Program-made: the position numbers and the translations under genes
In this document: positions 15,275-25,047 of the stretch, in pieces
Position numbering within the stretch: the stretch's first letter is position 1
Layout: each line of letters opens with the position of its first letter
Origin: an uncultured Geobacteraceae bacterium
GTDB taxonomy: Bacteria > Desulfobacterota > Desulfuromonadia > Geobacterales > Pseudopelobacteraceae
Assembly: GCA_903845365.1 (NCBI GenBank)
Contig: CAIMXI010000412.1
Coordinates: 1 to 46,944 of the forward strand
Direction of reading: 5' to 3'
DNA: 46,944 nt
The notes under the pieces: generated by a model
What the model was told of the DNA's origin: nothing
The model's database searches: none
The model's input: the letters and a program-made list of their open reading frames with translations, nothing else

Positions 15275-16528
15275 ATGCATCACGAAAATGAGTCACTGGC
15301 GCATCGAATAACCGAAATTTTACGCACATCTGTAGCTGATGATCGTGAAATGCTGGATGCTATCGAGTCGCTGGCTTCAGAAAACGGTGAAGATACTTAT
15401 GATGAGTTCTTCTATGTATTGACTGGTAAGAGGTTCGGTGCCGGAACTGCCGTCAAACACTGGAGAAAAATTATCTTGCATATTTATACTGTAATTCGGC
15501 CCAGTTACTGTCACGAGGGGTTTCTGCCGAGCGTACTGCACTACATGCAGCGGGAAGCTGATATCTTGGTCAATCCCCGCTTTATTGAAGCGGATTACAT
15601 CGCAAATATTCAGCGCTCTTCGATAACAGATGGGCTGACCGGTCTTTACAATCAGACTTTTTTCAAAATAAGCCTATCTAAACTCATTAATCAGGCAAGC
15701 CACCATACTGTGCCACCGTTTGCAGTGATATTATTCGATCTGGATCATTTCAAACAGTACAACGATACCTCTGGGCACTTAGCTGGTGATCACGCCCTTA
15801 AGCGTGTCGCTAATATTCTCCTTGAGAATCTGCGCGAGAGCGATATTGCTTCACGCTATGGTGGCGAAGAGTTTGCACTTTTGATGCCACATTCATCAAG
15901 AGTATTGGCGTCAAACGTAGCACAGCGTATCAGGCTGGCCATTGAAGCAGAAATATTCCCAGGTCAGGAACGACTTTCGTCAGCTAACCTGACCATCAGC
16001 GGGGGAATCGCAGAATATCCACACGATGCAGAAAATGCAGAGGCTCTCATCGAAATTGCTGACGCCGAACTTTACAAAGCCAAGATCAGGCGCAACTGCA
16101 TATATCCCTCGGAAGAAAACCGCAGAGTGAGCACAAGGCGGCCGTTACGGTCACTGGTGAAGCTTTCACCAGACAAAGATGGCGATCCTCGCACCGGAAT
16201 ATCACTTGATGTCAGCGAGTTCGGGATGGCTCTGGGGTGCGACAATCCTCTTTTGGTAGGGTCTTCTGTTGACCTCCACTTCAACCAACCTTTCTGGAAT
16301 TGTAATTGCCTGTTGAACGGCACGGTACGCCAGGCGAGGAAGTTGGGAGACATGAACTTCATCGGAATTGAATTCGATCAAACATTTTTCGGAAATATTG
16401 ACGGCCCTTTATCCTACTTGGATGACCATCACCATAGAAAAAAAACCGCCCAGACCGTTGCTGCCGTTGAGATGCTTCCATCTGTTGATCGAGGAGTTTG
16501 TTCGGATGAGAAACGAGATTCAGATTAA
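15275..16528 (+). CDS. GGDEF diguanylate cyclase with C-terminal PilZ domain
   Basis: A 417-residue cytoplasmic protein that likely makes and senses cyclic di-GMP. Residues 1-110 are an unassigned helical sensory region. The GGDEF domain has LFDLDHFKQYND and the active-site motif GGEEF (196-200). The inhibitory I-site RxxD (RESD, 187-190) stands five residues before it, so product feedback is expected. A PilZ domain follows (about 270-385) with RRVSTR and LDVSEFGMAL, the RxxxR and D/NxSxxG ligand motifs. The start at 15275 is chosen because AAGGAGAG lies just upstream; an ATG at 15260 precedes that site. Placement after the initiating transferase points to c-di-GMP control of this polysaccharide. 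Confidence 0.88.
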   Translation: MHHENESLAHRITEILRTSVADDREMLDAIESLASENGEDTYDEFFYVLTGKRFGAGTAVKHWRKIILHIYTVIRPSYCHEGFLPSVLHYMQREADILVNPRFIEADYIANIQRSSITDGLTGLYNQTFFKISLSKLINQASHHTVPPFAVILFDLDHFKQYNDTSGHLAGDHALKRVANILLENLRESDIASRYGGEEFALLMPHSSRVLASNVAQRIRLAIEAEIFPGQERLSSANLTISGGIAEYPHDAENAEALIEIADAELYKAKIRRNCIYPSEENRRVSTRRPLRSLVKLSPDKDGDPRTGISLDVSEFGMALGCDNPLLVGSSVDLHFNQPFWNCNCLLNGTVRQARKLGDMNFIGIEFDQTFFGNIDGPLSYLDDHHHRKKTAQTVAAVEMLPSVDRGVCSDEKRDSD

Positions 16529-16704
16529 CGACCGATATATTCAAATTCGGATTGTCCTGTAATGAAGTGCGAAAAACTCAGCCACTCAACCAATCTGATA
16601 GCTGTTAGTGATCTCTACTCATAGCTTCACCCAGAAGATCCAGGTTCATTCCCACACCCCTCTCTGTATCAATTCACCTGGAAACGGTACTCTCTCCATT
16701 TTCC

Positions 16705-16733
16705 TTGACTTGCCCGGTTTGCTGTACTAGCCT
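16705..16733 (+). promoter_or_regulatory. Probable sigma-70 promoter of guaB
   Basis: TTGACT (16705-16710), a 17-base spacer, then TAGCCT (16728-16733), 31 bases before the guaB start. The -35 is good and the -10 is weak. No purine riboswitch fold was recognised in the 16529-16764 gap, and nothing else stands out there. Confidence 0.45.
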
Positions 16734-16764
16734 CAGACACATTTTCATCCGCAAGGAGTTGTCG

Positions 16765-18234
16765 ATGCACAATGATAAACTAACCGAAGGGCTTACTTTC
16801 GACGATGTTCTGCTCGTACCAGCCCACTCTTTGATTCTCCCTCGTGATGCCAACCTTACTACCAGGATTTCCCGGAACATCCCCCTCAATATTCCTCTGG
16901 TGAGCGCGGCCATGGACACCGTTACCGAAGCCCGCACCGCTATCTGTATGGCTCGTGAAGGAGGTCTTGGTATTATTCACAAGAACCTCACGATTGAGGC
17001 TCAGGCATATGAAGTTGACAAGGTGAAAAAGAGCGAGTCAGGGATGATAGTTGATCCGATCACCATGCGACCGACGCAGAAAATCAGTGAAGCGCTCGAT
17101 ATCATGCAGCGCTATCGCATCTCCGGCGTCCCGGTCACCAAGGCTAACGGCAAGCTTGTCGGTATTCTGACCAATCGCGACCTTCGTTTTGAGACCGATT
17201 TTGATCTGCCTATCTCTGCTCGCATGACCAAGCGCAATCTGGTGACCGTCGAGGTCGGCACGACACTGGAACAGGCGAAGGAGCATTTGAAGCATACCAG
17301 GGTAGAAAAATTGCTGGTGGTGGATAATGACCGTTTTCTGAAGGGATTGATAACCATCAAGGATATAGAGAAGGTCAAGAAGTATCCCTTTGCCTGTAAA
17401 GACAGCCTTGGACGACTGCGGGTAGGTGCTGCCGTCGGTCCGACAGATGAAATGGAAGCACGTATTGAGGCACTGATGAAAGCTGGAGTTGATCTGATAG
17501 TTATTGATACCGCTCACGGGCATTCTCAAGGGGTAATCGATGCCGTAATACGCGCCAAGGCGACTTTTTCCGGCGTAGAAATCATTGCCGGCAATATTGC
17601 CACTGCCGAGGCGGCTGAGGCACTGATTAAAGCCGGTGCCGACGGCATCAAAGTCGGAATCGGCCCAGGTTCGATCTGCACTACCCGCATCGTTGCCGGT
17701 GTCGGAGTTCCCCAGATTACCGCGATTAATGAATGTGCCCGTATGGCTCATAAATATGGTATTCCGGTTATTGCCGACGGTGGTGTCAAATATTCCGGAG
17801 ACCTTCCAAAAGCGGTCACCGCAGGCGCCGACTGTATTATGATCGGTTCACTCTTTGCCGGCACCGAAGAATCACCGGGAGATACGGTGCTCTATCAGGG
17901 ACGTACATACAAAAGCTATCGCGGTATGGGATCGATAGGGGCTATGAAGGATGGCAGCAAGGATCGCTACTTCCAGTCGGACGTAGGTGATGACGTCAAG
18001 CTGGTTCCGGAAGGAATTGAAGGGATGGTGCCGCTGCGTGGACCGCTCTCGGCCAATATTCACCAACTGCTCGGCGGGCTCCGCTCCGGCATGGGCTACA
18101 CCGGCTGCGGCAGCATCAAGGAGTTGCAGGATAATGGCCGCTTTATCCGGATTACCGGTGCCGGACTGAAAGAATCCCACGTTCACGACGTTACGATAAC
18201 AAAAGAGGCACCCAACTACAGGGTAGGGGGCTAG
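16765..18234 (+). CDS. guaB: Inosine-5'-monophosphate dehydrogenase
   Basis: A 489-residue enzyme that oxidises IMP to XMP with NAD, the first committed step to GMP. The (beta/alpha)8 barrel begins with [12 protein letters not shown] and is interrupted by two CBS modules (about residues 95-205), the usual nucleotide-sensing insert. The catalytic cysteine loop [13 protein letters not shown], the phosphate-binding [13 protein letters not shown] and the flap [10 protein letters not shown] are all intact. The start at 16765 has AAGGAG upstream; a longer in-frame start at 16705 would overlap the predicted promoter. It is followed after 121 bases by guaA, completing the IMP to GMP pair. Confidence 0.97.
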   Translation: MHNDKLTEGLTFDDVLLVPAHSLILPRDANLTTRISRNIPLNIPLVSAAMDTVTEARTAICMAREGGLGIIHKNLTIEAQAYEVDKVKKSESGMIVDPITMRPTQKISEALDIMQRYRISGVPVTKANGKLVGILTNRDLRFETDFDLPISARMTKRNLVTVEVGTTLEQAKEHLKHTRVEKLLVVDNDRFLKGLITIKDIEKVKKYPFACKDSLGRLRVGAAVGPTDEMEARIEALMKAGVDLIVIDTAHGHSQGVIDAVIRAKATFSGVEIIAGNIATAEAAEALIKAGADGIKVGIGPGSICTTRIVAGVGVPQITAINECARMAHKYGIPVIADGGVKYSGDLPKAVTAGADCIMIGSLFAGTEESPGDTVLYQGRTYKSYRGMGSIGAMKDGSKDRYFQSDVGDDVKLVPEGIEGMVPLRGPLSANIHQLLGGLRSGMGYTGCGSIKELQDNGRFIRITGAGLKESHVHDVTITKEAPNYRVGG

Positions 18235-18266
18235 CGACTGAATGACGTTAAAATGATAAGTACTGT

Positions 18267-18310
18267 TGCCCCGTATTTTATTCCAGTGGATAGATGCGGG
18301 GCATTTTATT
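18267..18310 (+). terminator. Hairpin with T-rich tail between guaB and guaA
   Basis: TGCCCCGTAT (18267-18276) pairs with ATGCGGGGCA (18294-18303) with one mismatch around a 17-base loop, followed by TTTTATT. It looks like a rho-independent terminator or attenuator limiting read-through into guaA. Confidence 0.6.
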
Positions 18311-18355
18311 ATATTGTCGGAACCAATCAAAACGCAAAGAGGATAATAAAACTAT

Positions 18356-19918
18356 ATGAATACCGACATCCACAGGCAGAAAATTCTGATACTCGACTTC
18401 GGCTCCCAATACACGCAGTTGATCGCCCGTCGTGTCCGTGAAGCTCACGTCTACTGTGAACTGCACCCATTTGATATGGATCTTGAAACAATTCGCAGTT
18501 TTGCTCCCAGCGGCATTATTCTTTCGGGCGGTCCATGCTCGGTGTATAACATTGACGCTCCTTCTGTCGCCGGTGAGCTGTTTGAACTTGGCGTGCCGGT
18601 GCTTGGTATCTGTTACGGCATGCAGTTGATGAGTCGCCATTTTGGTGGTGATGTCGTGCCTGCGGGCAAGCGTGAGTTTGGTCATGCTGATCTGCTTGCA
18701 GTCGGGCAGCCGGGGCCGCTTTTTGATGGTTTCTTCGTCGAGGGAGCAAGCTCGGTCTGGATGAGTCATGGTGACCATGTTGACAGGGTGCCGGATGGTT
18801 TCGACGTTGTTGCCGAGAGCGCCAACGCGCCGGTCTCCGCTATCCAGAATGTCAAAAGGAATCTCTACGGGGTTCAGTTTCATCCAGAGGTCAACCATAC
18901 ACCGCGCGGCGAACAGTTTATTAATACTTTTGTTCGAACGATCTGTGGCTGTAGCGGGCAATGGACTCCAGGACAGATTATCGAGGATTCCATTGAACGA
19001 ATCCGTCATCAGGTCGGTGGCGATACGGTTATTCTCGGCCTCTCCGGCGGTGTCGATTCTTCAGTTGCCGCTGCTTTGATCCACCGTGCCATCGGAAACC
19101 AGCTTGTCTCGGTTTTTGTCGATAACGGTCTCCTCCGTCTGGGGGAGGGCGACCAGGTTATGTCTACATTTGCTCAAAACCTGGGAGTCAGGGTGATCCG
19201 GGTGGATGCGGAGGAGCGTTTTTTAACTGCTCTGGCAGGTGAGAGTGATCCGGAGAAAAAACGCAAGATTATCGGTGGGTTGTTCGTCGATATTTTTGAA
19301 GAGCAGTCGAAGCTGATTAAAGACGCCAACTGGCTGGCTCAGGGCACAATTTATCCTGACGTCATTGAATCTGCAGGCGCAAAAACCGGTAAGGCTCATA
19401 ACATCAAGAGTCATCACAATGTCGGTGGGCTGCCTGATTACATGAAGCTTAAGCTGCTTGAACCGCTAAGGGAGTTGTTCAAGGACGAGGTGCGGGCCAT
19501 CGGTGAAGAGCTAGGCTTGCCTCGACAGATGGTGTGGCGACATCCATTTCCCGGCCCCGGTCTCGGTGTGCGGATTCTAGGCGAGGTGAAAAAACAGTAC
19601 TGCGATATACTCCGCAGGGCTGATGCCATTTACATAGAGGAACTTTACGCCTCCGGACATTATGATAAGATCAGTCAGGCCTTCGCCGTCTTTCTGCCGG
19701 TTAAAAGCGTTGGTGTCATGGGTGATGGCCGTACCTACGAGTACGTTGTTGCGCTGCGCGCTGTGGAGACCAGGGATTTTATGACCGCCGGATGGTACCG
19801 GATGCCGTATGAGGACCTGGCCCGCATCAGCGAGCGAATCATTAATGAAGTGAAGGGTATTAACCGGGTAGTTTACGATATATCCAGCAAGCCTCCTGCA
19901 ACAATTGAATGGGAGTAG
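18356..19918 (+). CDS. guaA: GMP synthase (glutamine-hydrolysing)
   Basis: A 520-residue cytoplasmic enzyme that converts XMP to GMP using ATP and glutamine. The N-terminal class I amidotransferase domain has the nucleophile motif GICYGMQLM and the His-Glu pair in [10 protein letters not shown]. The ATP pyrophosphatase domain carries the PP-loop [12 protein letters not shown]. The C-terminal dimerisation domain ends in PPATIEWE, the conserved terminus of the family. Length is standard. AGAGGA lies about 13 bases before the ATG, a weak spacing. It follows guaB after an intergenic hairpin. Confidence 0.97.
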   Translation: MNTDIHRQKILILDFGSQYTQLIARRVREAHVYCELHPFDMDLETIRSFAPSGIILSGGPCSVYNIDAPSVAGELFELGVPVLGICYGMQLMSRHFGGDVVPAGKREFGHADLLAVGQPGPLFDGFFVEGASSVWMSHGDHVDRVPDGFDVVAESANAPVSAIQNVKRNLYGVQFHPEVNHTPRGEQFINTFVRTICGCSGQWTPGQIIEDSIERIRHQVGGDTVILGLSGGVDSSVAAALIHRAIGNQLVSVFVDNGLLRLGEGDQVMSTFAQNLGVRVIRVDAEERFLTALAGESDPEKKRKIIGGLFVDIFEEQSKLIKDANWLAQGTIYPDVIESAGAKTGKAHNIKSHHNVGGLPDYMKLKLLEPLRELFKDEVRAIGEELGLPRQMVWRHPFPGPGLGVRILGEVKKQYCDILRRADAIYIEELYASGHYDKISQAFAVFLPVKSVGVMGDGRTYEYVVALRAVETRDFMTAGWYRMPYEDLARISERIINEVKGINRVVYDISSKPPATIEWE

Positions 19919-19941
19919 CCTTCTTCTGCTTCATTTTTATA

Positions 19942-19970
19942 TTGACTTTTTGTGAGCTCTCTATTAAAGA
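19942..19970 (+). promoter_or_regulatory. Possible sigma-70 promoter before the cbb3 oxidase genes
   Basis: TTGACT (19942-19947), a 17-base spacer and TAAAGA (19965-19970), about 107 bases before ccoN. No convincing FNR box (TTGAT-N4-ATCAA) was found in the gap; TTGATTCAGAGGAT near 20034 matches only one half-site. Confidence 0.4.
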
Positions 19971-20077
19971 TCAAAAGTGTCGTATTTGTAATATTAAATT
20001 TTGCTATATCTAAGCCGCAGTGAAAAATACCAGTTGATTCAGAGGATTCGTTCAAACCTACCAAAAGGAGCGGAAGC

Positions 20078-21478
20078 ATGAAAGCACCAACGCAGTATGT
20101 GGATGACTCGGTAAAAGGTTTCATTACCTGGAGCATCATCTGGGGGACGATTGCAGTCGTAGTCGGCATATTGATCTCCCTACAACTGGCCTGGCCGCAA
20201 CTGAATGTTGCGCCTTATCTGACGTATGGCCGTCTGCGCCCGATCCATACCAATGCCGGTATTTTCGGGTGGGGAATCGGCAGCTTCATCGCCATGTTTT
20301 TCTACATTACGCAACGGCTTACCAAAACACCGCTCTGGAGTCCGAAACTGGCACGGGTGACTCTCTGGATCTTTAATGTTGCGATTGCGTCTGCCGCCGT
20401 AACTCTGGCTATGGGGATCAACCGCACCAAGGAGTACGCCGAACTTGAATGGCCTCTTGCTGTGATAGTTGCCATAATCTGGGTTCTTTTCTCGATCAAT
20501 GTCTTCATGACGATCCTCAAGCGTAAGGAAGAGCAGATGTATATCTCGCTCTGGTATATCATGGCAGCCCTGGTCGGTGTGACCGTACTCTATGTCGTTA
20601 ACAATCTGGGAATGCCGCTTCATCTGTTCAAATCCTACTCGGCTTTTGCCGGAACCAACGACGCCAATGTGCAGTGGTGGTACGGCCATAACGCCGTGGC
20701 CATGGTTCTTACTGTACCGCCTCTTGCCATTTTTTATTATTTCCTCCCAAAAATTACCAATAATCCGATCTATAGCCACCGTATGGGAATCATCGCCTTC
20801 TGGTCGCTGATTTTCATGTACCTCTGGACAGGGGCGCACCATCTGCTCTGGACGCCGGTGCCGGACTGGATTCAGACCGTTGCCATGGCATTCTCGATCA
20901 TGCTGATTGCCCCTTCGCAGGGCGCGGTTATTAACGGCTATATGACCATGAACGGTCAGTGGGAAAAAATGAAGTCCAACTATCTGGTCAAGTTTATGAT
21001 TGTCGGCATAACCTTCTACGGATTACAGACGCTTCAGGGGCCGATGCAGTCAGTTCGCACATTCTCGGCATTTATTCATTACACCGACTGGGTTCCGGGG
21101 CATGTCCACATGGGTACGATGGGGTGGGTTTCCATGGTACTGTTTGGCGCAACCTATTATGTGACTACCACGTTGAGTGGCACTGAAGTATACAGTGTCA
21201 AGATTGCCAATGCCCACTTCTGGCTGGTTCTGGTCGGTCAGTTGATCTATTCCATTACTATGTGGATCGCGGGCGTTCAGCAGGGAAGTATGCTGCTTGC
21301 TACAAATCCGGACGGTACGCTGCACTACAGTTTCATGGAAACTATGATCGCCGTCTTCCCGTATTACAAGATCAGGGCACTCAGTGGCTTCATCTATCTT
21401 GCCGGATTGGCCCTGTTTATTTACAACATTTACAAAACATTCCAGAAGGGAGCCGCTCCAACGGCTGCCAAGGCGTAA
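20078..21478 (+). CDS. ccoN: cbb3-type cytochrome c oxidase subunit I
   Basis: A 466-residue inner-membrane catalytic subunit that reduces O2 with electrons from c-type hemes and pumps protons, usually with high oxygen affinity. About twelve membrane helices are visible. Heme and copper ligands are in place: RPIHTNAGIFGWG, the CuB-site helix WYGHNAVAMVLTVPP, the His pair GAHHLLWTPVPDW, and GHVHMGTMGWVS with the two heme-ligand histidines. Start at 20078 is preceded by AAGGAGCGG. It begins a ccoN-ccoO-ccoQ-ccoP-like run. In a mostly anaerobic lineage it would serve microaerobic respiration or oxygen removal. Confidence 0.95.
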   Translation: MKAPTQYVDDSVKGFITWSIIWGTIAVVVGILISLQLAWPQLNVAPYLTYGRLRPIHTNAGIFGWGIGSFIAMFFYITQRLTKTPLWSPKLARVTLWIFNVAIASAAVTLAMGINRTKEYAELEWPLAVIVAIIWVLFSINVFMTILKRKEEQMYISLWYIMAALVGVTVLYVVNNLGMPLHLFKSYSAFAGTNDANVQWWYGHNAVAMVLTVPPLAIFYYFLPKITNNPIYSHRMGIIAFWSLIFMYLWTGAHHLLWTPVPDWIQTVAMAFSIMLIAPSQGAVINGYMTMNGQWEKMKSNYLVKFMIVGITFYGLQTLQGPMQSVRTFSAFIHYTDWVPGHVHMGTMGWVSMVLFGATYYVTTTLSGTEVYSVKIANAHFWLVLVGQLIYSITMWIAGVQQGSMLLATNPDGTLHYSFMETMIAVFPYYKIRALSGFIYLAGLALFIYNIYKTFQKGAAPTAAKA

Positions 21479-21535
21479 TCAGGCTCTCTACACAGGACTG
21501 TAACCAACAAATTCAATACAGACGAGGACGATACC

Positions 21536-22411
21536 ATGTTGGAAAAAAATCCCGTTATTTTCATCATTCTGGCTTTTGTTGTAATTATGATCGGTACTAC
21601 GATTACCATGATAGCCCCTTTCAAGTGGATCAACAGTGACAGTGACAAGATTGCGGAGGTAAAGCCATATACGCCGCTGCAGCAGGAAGGACGCGATCTC
21701 TATATGCGCGAAGGGTGCAACAACTGCCACTCCCAGACGGTACGCACCCTTGCTGCTGACGTTGAGCGCTACGGCAACGGCGGAGGCTTCTCAAAGTCCG
21801 GAGAATTTGTTTATGACCGTCCGCACCTTTGGGGGTCGCGCCGAATGGGTCCGGATTTGGCTCGTATCGGTCTGAAACCGCTGACGCCGGCCTGGCACAA
21901 GAAACATCTGGAAAACCCGCAGTCGGTTGTCCCGGCTTCCAATATGCCGTCTTACGCGTTCCTGAATAAGCCTCTTGATACAACGTATTCAGAACGCAAG
22001 ATGAAGCTGCTTAACTTCCCGTACACAAAGGCTGACTTGGACGATCTCAAGGGTAAGAGCGAGATGGATGCCATGATTGCCTATATGCGTAAACTTGGCA
22101 CGGATATTTCGGTAAAAAAAGCCGAGGCAGCAACTCAGACTCCCGTAGCGTCGACCAACCCGTTCACCGATTTGAAGGCGGTTGAAGAGGAAGCTAAAAC
22201 CATTTACAAGCAGGCGTGCGCTTCATGTCATGGTGAAAAACGCGAAGGAACCCTAGGATCAGCATTGAAAGGTTCTGCCAAGTCAGATGCCGAGTTGTAT
22301 AAAATTATCTCGAAGGGAATTGAGGCTAATGGCATGCCGCCCTTTGGAAATTCACTCGGCGAACAGAAAATATGGAAACTGGTAACCTATATCAAGCTGG
22401 ATACAAAGTGA
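21536..22411 (+). CDS. ccoO: cbb3 oxidase subunit II (CcoO) with an extra C-terminal heme c domain
   Basis: A 291-residue membrane-anchored cytochrome. One N-terminal membrane helix (VIFIILAFVVIMIGTTITMI) is followed by the CcoO domain with EGCNNCHSQTVR (heme motif at 61-65) and the Met-ligand motif NMPSY. The usual CcoO (about 200-240 residues) ends there. This protein continues through an Ala/Thr/Pro linker into a second cytochrome c domain with ACASCHGE (228-232) and the Met ligand in GMPPFG. Two hemes are therefore expected. The next gene shares one base (TGATG). Start at 21536 is 57 bases after ccoN. Confidence 0.93.
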   Translation: MLEKNPVIFIILAFVVIMIGTTITMIAPFKWINSDSDKIAEVKPYTPLQQEGRDLYMREGCNNCHSQTVRTLAADVERYGNGGGFSKSGEFVYDRPHLWGSRRMGPDLARIGLKPLTPAWHKKHLENPQSVVPASNMPSYAFLNKPLDTTYSERKMKLLNFPYTKADLDDLKGKSEMDAMIAYMRKLGTDISVKKAEAATQTPVASTNPFTDLKAVEEEAKTIYKQACASCHGEKREGTLGSALKGSAKSDAELYKIISKGIEANGMPPFGNSLGEQKIWKLVTYIKLDTK

Positions 22412-22551
22412 TGTTTGATGCCCGCTTCTTTTTTCTGCTTTTAACAGGTTTTTTGCTTGCTATTCTGGTCTCTATTACCGTCTCTACATTGAAAAAGAGT
22501 CGCAAGCAGAAACTGGAATCTCCCAAACACAGGATGCTTGAAGACGACTAA
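22411..22551 (+). CDS. ccoQ: Small CcoQ-like single-helix subunit
   Basis: A 46-residue protein: one membrane helix (FFFLLLTGFLLAILVSITVS) followed by a basic, then acidic, tail ending MLEDD. Size, topology and place between ccoO and ccoP match CcoQ, which stabilises the cbb3 complex; sequence alone is too short to prove it. It starts on the A of the ccoO stop codon (TGATG), so translation is coupled. Confidence 0.75.
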   Translation: MFDARFFFLLLTGFLLAILVSITVSTLKKSRKQKLESPKHRMLEDD

Positions 22552-22574
22552 TTTTTTGTCAAGGAGTGTATATA

Positions 22575-23066
22575 ATGTCTAAACAACATGAGTATGATGG
22601 AATTACATATCGCGAAGAAAAGAAATCTCCCGCTGTTTTTCGAATTCTCTGCTCAGCCTTGGGAACATGGGGTTTGATTTATATGGGATTTTACCTGTTT
22701 AGCGGATGGAGTTCACAAGCTGAAGCGGATGCGGCAAAAAAAGTGCGAGAAAGTCAAAAACAGATTGCTCACAAGGCGGTTGAGGCGACTGGTGCCGGCT
22801 ATGATGGTGGTAGCCATAAAATTGAGATGTACGTTGCAGTCGGCAAGAAACTGTACGGAACCCTCTGTGTTGCCTGTCATGGTGAAACTGCCAAGGGTGG
22901 CGTAGGATCAGATTTGACACTCTCAAAATATAAATATGGCAAATCAAGGCTGGATCTTACCAAAACAATTAATGAGGGGCGGCCGGGTGGTATGCCGGCA
23001 TTCAGTAGCCAGATTGACAAAGAGCAGGTTGAAGGTCTTGTTGAATATCTGCTTACGCTGAAATAG
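22575..23066 (+). CDS. ccoP: CcoP-like membrane cytochrome c with a single heme
   Basis: A 163-residue protein with an N-terminal CcoP_N-like stretch (EYDGITYREEKKSPAVFRIL), one membrane helix (about residues 25-43) and one cytochrome c domain with CVACHGE (98-102) and a Met ligand in GMPAFS. Canonical CcoP has two heme domains in about 300 residues; this one has only one. The missing heme seems to be provided by the extended CcoO. The start at 22575 follows AAGGAGTG; an in-frame GTG at 22566 falls inside that site. Last gene of the oxidase set; 30 bases separate it from the LarA-like gene. Confidence 0.88.
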   Translation: MSKQHEYDGITYREEKKSPAVFRILCSALGTWGLIYMGFYLFSGWSSQAEADAAKKVRESQKQIAHKAVEATGAGYDGGSHKIEMYVAVGKKLYGTLCVACHGETAKGGVGSDLTLSKYKYGKSRLDLTKTINEGRPGGMPAFSSQIDKEQVEGLVEYLLTLK

Positions 23067-23096
23067 AATTTCGGAAGTATTACAAGCGGATGTGCG

Positions 23097-24362
23097 ATGA
23101 AATTACCGGATATCTTTTACGTTCAGCAAAGCTTTCCCCGTCCTCAAATTCTGGACATTCCCACAGCAACGAAAGATGCGCTGCGCACACTTCAGTTGGA
23201 TCAAAAAATCCTCGCTGGACAAAAAATTGGCATCACCGTTGGCAGTCGCGGCATTCAGAACCTGCTGCCTATCCTGCGTACAACAGTCGACTTTATCAGG
23301 GAACTAGGCTCAGAACCTTTTCTGCTGGCCGCTATGGGGAGCCATGGCGGCGGAACTGAAAACGGCCAGAAGAAAGTCCTGGACAGCCTTGGCTTGACCG
23401 AAGAGACCCTCGGCGCCAAGGTGCTGACCTGCGCCGAATGCCGCACCCTTACAGTAACCCCGAGTGGTCTTCCTGTCTATATTCTCGAGTCAGCCCAAAC
23501 GATGGATGGCATTCTGCTTGTGAACCGGGTTAAAACTCATACGTCATTCAAAGGGATTGTAGAGAGCGGCCTGACAAAAAAACTGGTTGTAGGTCTTGGT
23601 GGACCAAAAGGTGCGCAACAGTTCCATGGTTTCGGGGCGAGCGAGTTGCCACATCTTCTTGTTGAAATTGGCGAGACAATGCTTGGGAAGCTACCGGTTC
23701 TTGGCGGAGTCGGCATTGTGGAAAACGCTTATGAAGAGACCGCCGTTATCAGAGCGATTGAAGGGGATCATCTGATTGAGCAGGAGGGTGAGCTGCTTCA
23801 GTATTCAAAGACGCTTATGCCTTCATTGCCGGCAGACAGCATTGATCTGCTGATTGTCCAGGAGATCGGCAAGAATTTCAGCGGCACCGGTATGGACACG
23901 AATATTGTAGGCAGGTCACGTATTCATGGGATTCTCGAACCTGAAAAACCCTCAATAAAAAGAATCGCAGTGCTTGATCTGTCTGAAGAGTCCCACGGGA
24001 ATGCAACCGGCGTGGGGCTGGCTGATTTTGTCACTCAAAAACTGGTGAACAGTATTGACCGCCAGGCCACCTATCTCAACTGCCTGACAAGCACCTTCGT
24101 GACACGTTCAGCGATACCGATGTATTTCGATACTGAAGAGAAGCTGGTGGAAGCGGCACTCTTCAGCCTCTCTGCTATTCCACCTGACAAACTGCGCATC
24201 GTCATTATCCGGAATACGCTGTTCCTGATGGAGTGCTTTGTCTCCAGAGCGCTGTTGCCAGAACTTGGATCCAGGCCCGACATTCAAATCAATCAAGAGC
24301 CACACGAATTCAAATTCGATAGTAACGGCAACATTAAGGTGAAATTCGATCTTCATGAATGA
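23097..24362 (+). CDS. LarA-like (DUF2088) lactate racemase-domain protein
   Basis: A 421-residue protein with the LarA N-terminal fold: KIGITVGSRGIQNLLPIL, AAMGSHGGGTENGQ (the SHGG-like loop) and NRVKTHTSFKG. LarA itself uses a nickel-pincer cofactor to racemise lactate. Many relatives in anaerobes, including this divergent form, have no established substrate and no larBCE genes nearby. Cytoplasmic, no membrane segment. It overlaps the following cysteine-cluster gene by eight bases, implying co-expression. The general family is clear; the reaction is not. Confidence 0.75.
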   Translation: MKLPDIFYVQQSFPRPQILDIPTATKDALRTLQLDQKILAGQKIGITVGSRGIQNLLPILRTTVDFIRELGSEPFLLAAMGSHGGGTENGQKKVLDSLGLTEETLGAKVLTCAECRTLTVTPSGLPVYILESAQTMDGILLVNRVKTHTSFKGIVESGLTKKLVVGLGGPKGAQQFHGFGASELPHLLVEIGETMLGKLPVLGGVGIVENAYEETAVIRAIEGDHLIEQEGELLQYSKTLMPSLPADSIDLLIVQEIGKNFSGTGMDTNIVGRSRIHGILEPEKPSIKRIAVLDLSEESHGNATGVGLADFVTQKLVNSIDRQATYLNCLTSTFVTRSAIPMYFDTEEKLVEAALFSLSAIPPDKLRIVIIRNTLFLMECFVSRALLPELGSRPDIQINQEPHEFKFDSNGNIKVKFDLHE

Positions 24363-25047
24363 CCTGCTGGATCGTTACGGCGCGTTGTTGCGCGAAGTGG
24401 ACGATTGGTTTCAGCGTTGTCTTGATCTGTATCCAGACAAGATTGTCTGCCGGAACGGCTGCTCGGAATGTTGCCGAGGGCTCTTTGATATTACCCTCCT
24501 CGATGCGTTATACCTCAAACGTGCCTTCGATGATCTTCCCGATCCGCAGAAAACCGGACTACTCCAGTTGGCATCGCGGCGCCTTGAGAAGTTATCAAGC
24601 CTTAATTCCGCATTTGTCGAGCCATGGCTGTTGAACGGAATCCCGGAAAGTGACTGGGAACTTCTCATGCCGGAAGAGGATGAAACGCCCTGCCTGCTAC
24701 TCTCGGAGGCAGGTGGATGCCTGCTGTACGAGTTCCGCCCGATGACCTGCCGCCTTAACGGCATCCCGCTGATCGATGTTTCCGGGGAAGATCTCTTTGA
24801 TGAGTGGTGCAGCCTGAACTTTACCGAAGAAGATCCGCGAACCCTCCCAAATCTGCGCTTTGAATTTACCGATCTGTTTTCTCGGGAACTGATACTGTTC
24901 CAGAGGCTCATACACCACCTGACCGGCAGTATACGAAATGAGGTTGATCTGTTTATACCTGCTGCGGTCGTAATGGATCGCAGCAAAATTGTTGATGCCA
25001 TCAGGCAAGTTAAATGTTACTTCAAAACGGATACGCATAATGTCTGA
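24355..25047 (+). CDS. YkgJ-type cysteine-cluster protein
   Basis: A 230-residue cytoplasmic protein. The N-terminal motif CRNGCSECCRGLFDIT and the later GGCLLYEFRPMTCRL and EWCSLNF place it in the YkgJ/UPF0153 zinc- or iron-chelating family (CxxxCxxCC plus distal cysteines). Members probably bind a metal or Fe-S cluster, but their role is not known. It overlaps LarA-like DNA by eight bases and the NudC-RlpA gene by eight bases (ATGTCTGA), so all three are coupled. Confidence 0.8.
   Translation: MNDLLDRYGALLREVDDWFQRCLDLYPDKIVCRNGCSECCRGLFDITLLDALYLKRAFDDLPDPQKTGLLQLASRRLEKLSSLNSAFVEPWLLNGIPESDWELLMPEEDETPCLLLSEAGGCLLYEFRPMTCRLNGIPLIDVSGEDLFDEWCSLNFTEEDPRTLPNLRFEFTDLFSRELILFQRLIHHLTGSIRNEVDLFIPAAVVMDRSKIVDAIRQVKCYFKTDTHNV

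Noticed and set aside
627..16528. Exosortase/PEP-CTERM (XrtA) type EPS system
   Set aside because: Barrel, FecR and SurA-like genes recall such loci, but no exosortase gene or PEP-CTERM tail is visible in the window.
16529..16764. Possible purine or c-di-GMP riboswitch before guaB or around the EPS genes
   Set aside because: No conserved purine-aptamer or GEMM core was seen; only a promoter-like pair could be supported.
19919..20077. FNR box controlling the cbb3 oxidase
   Set aside because: Only one half-site (TTGAT) matches; the second half is absent.
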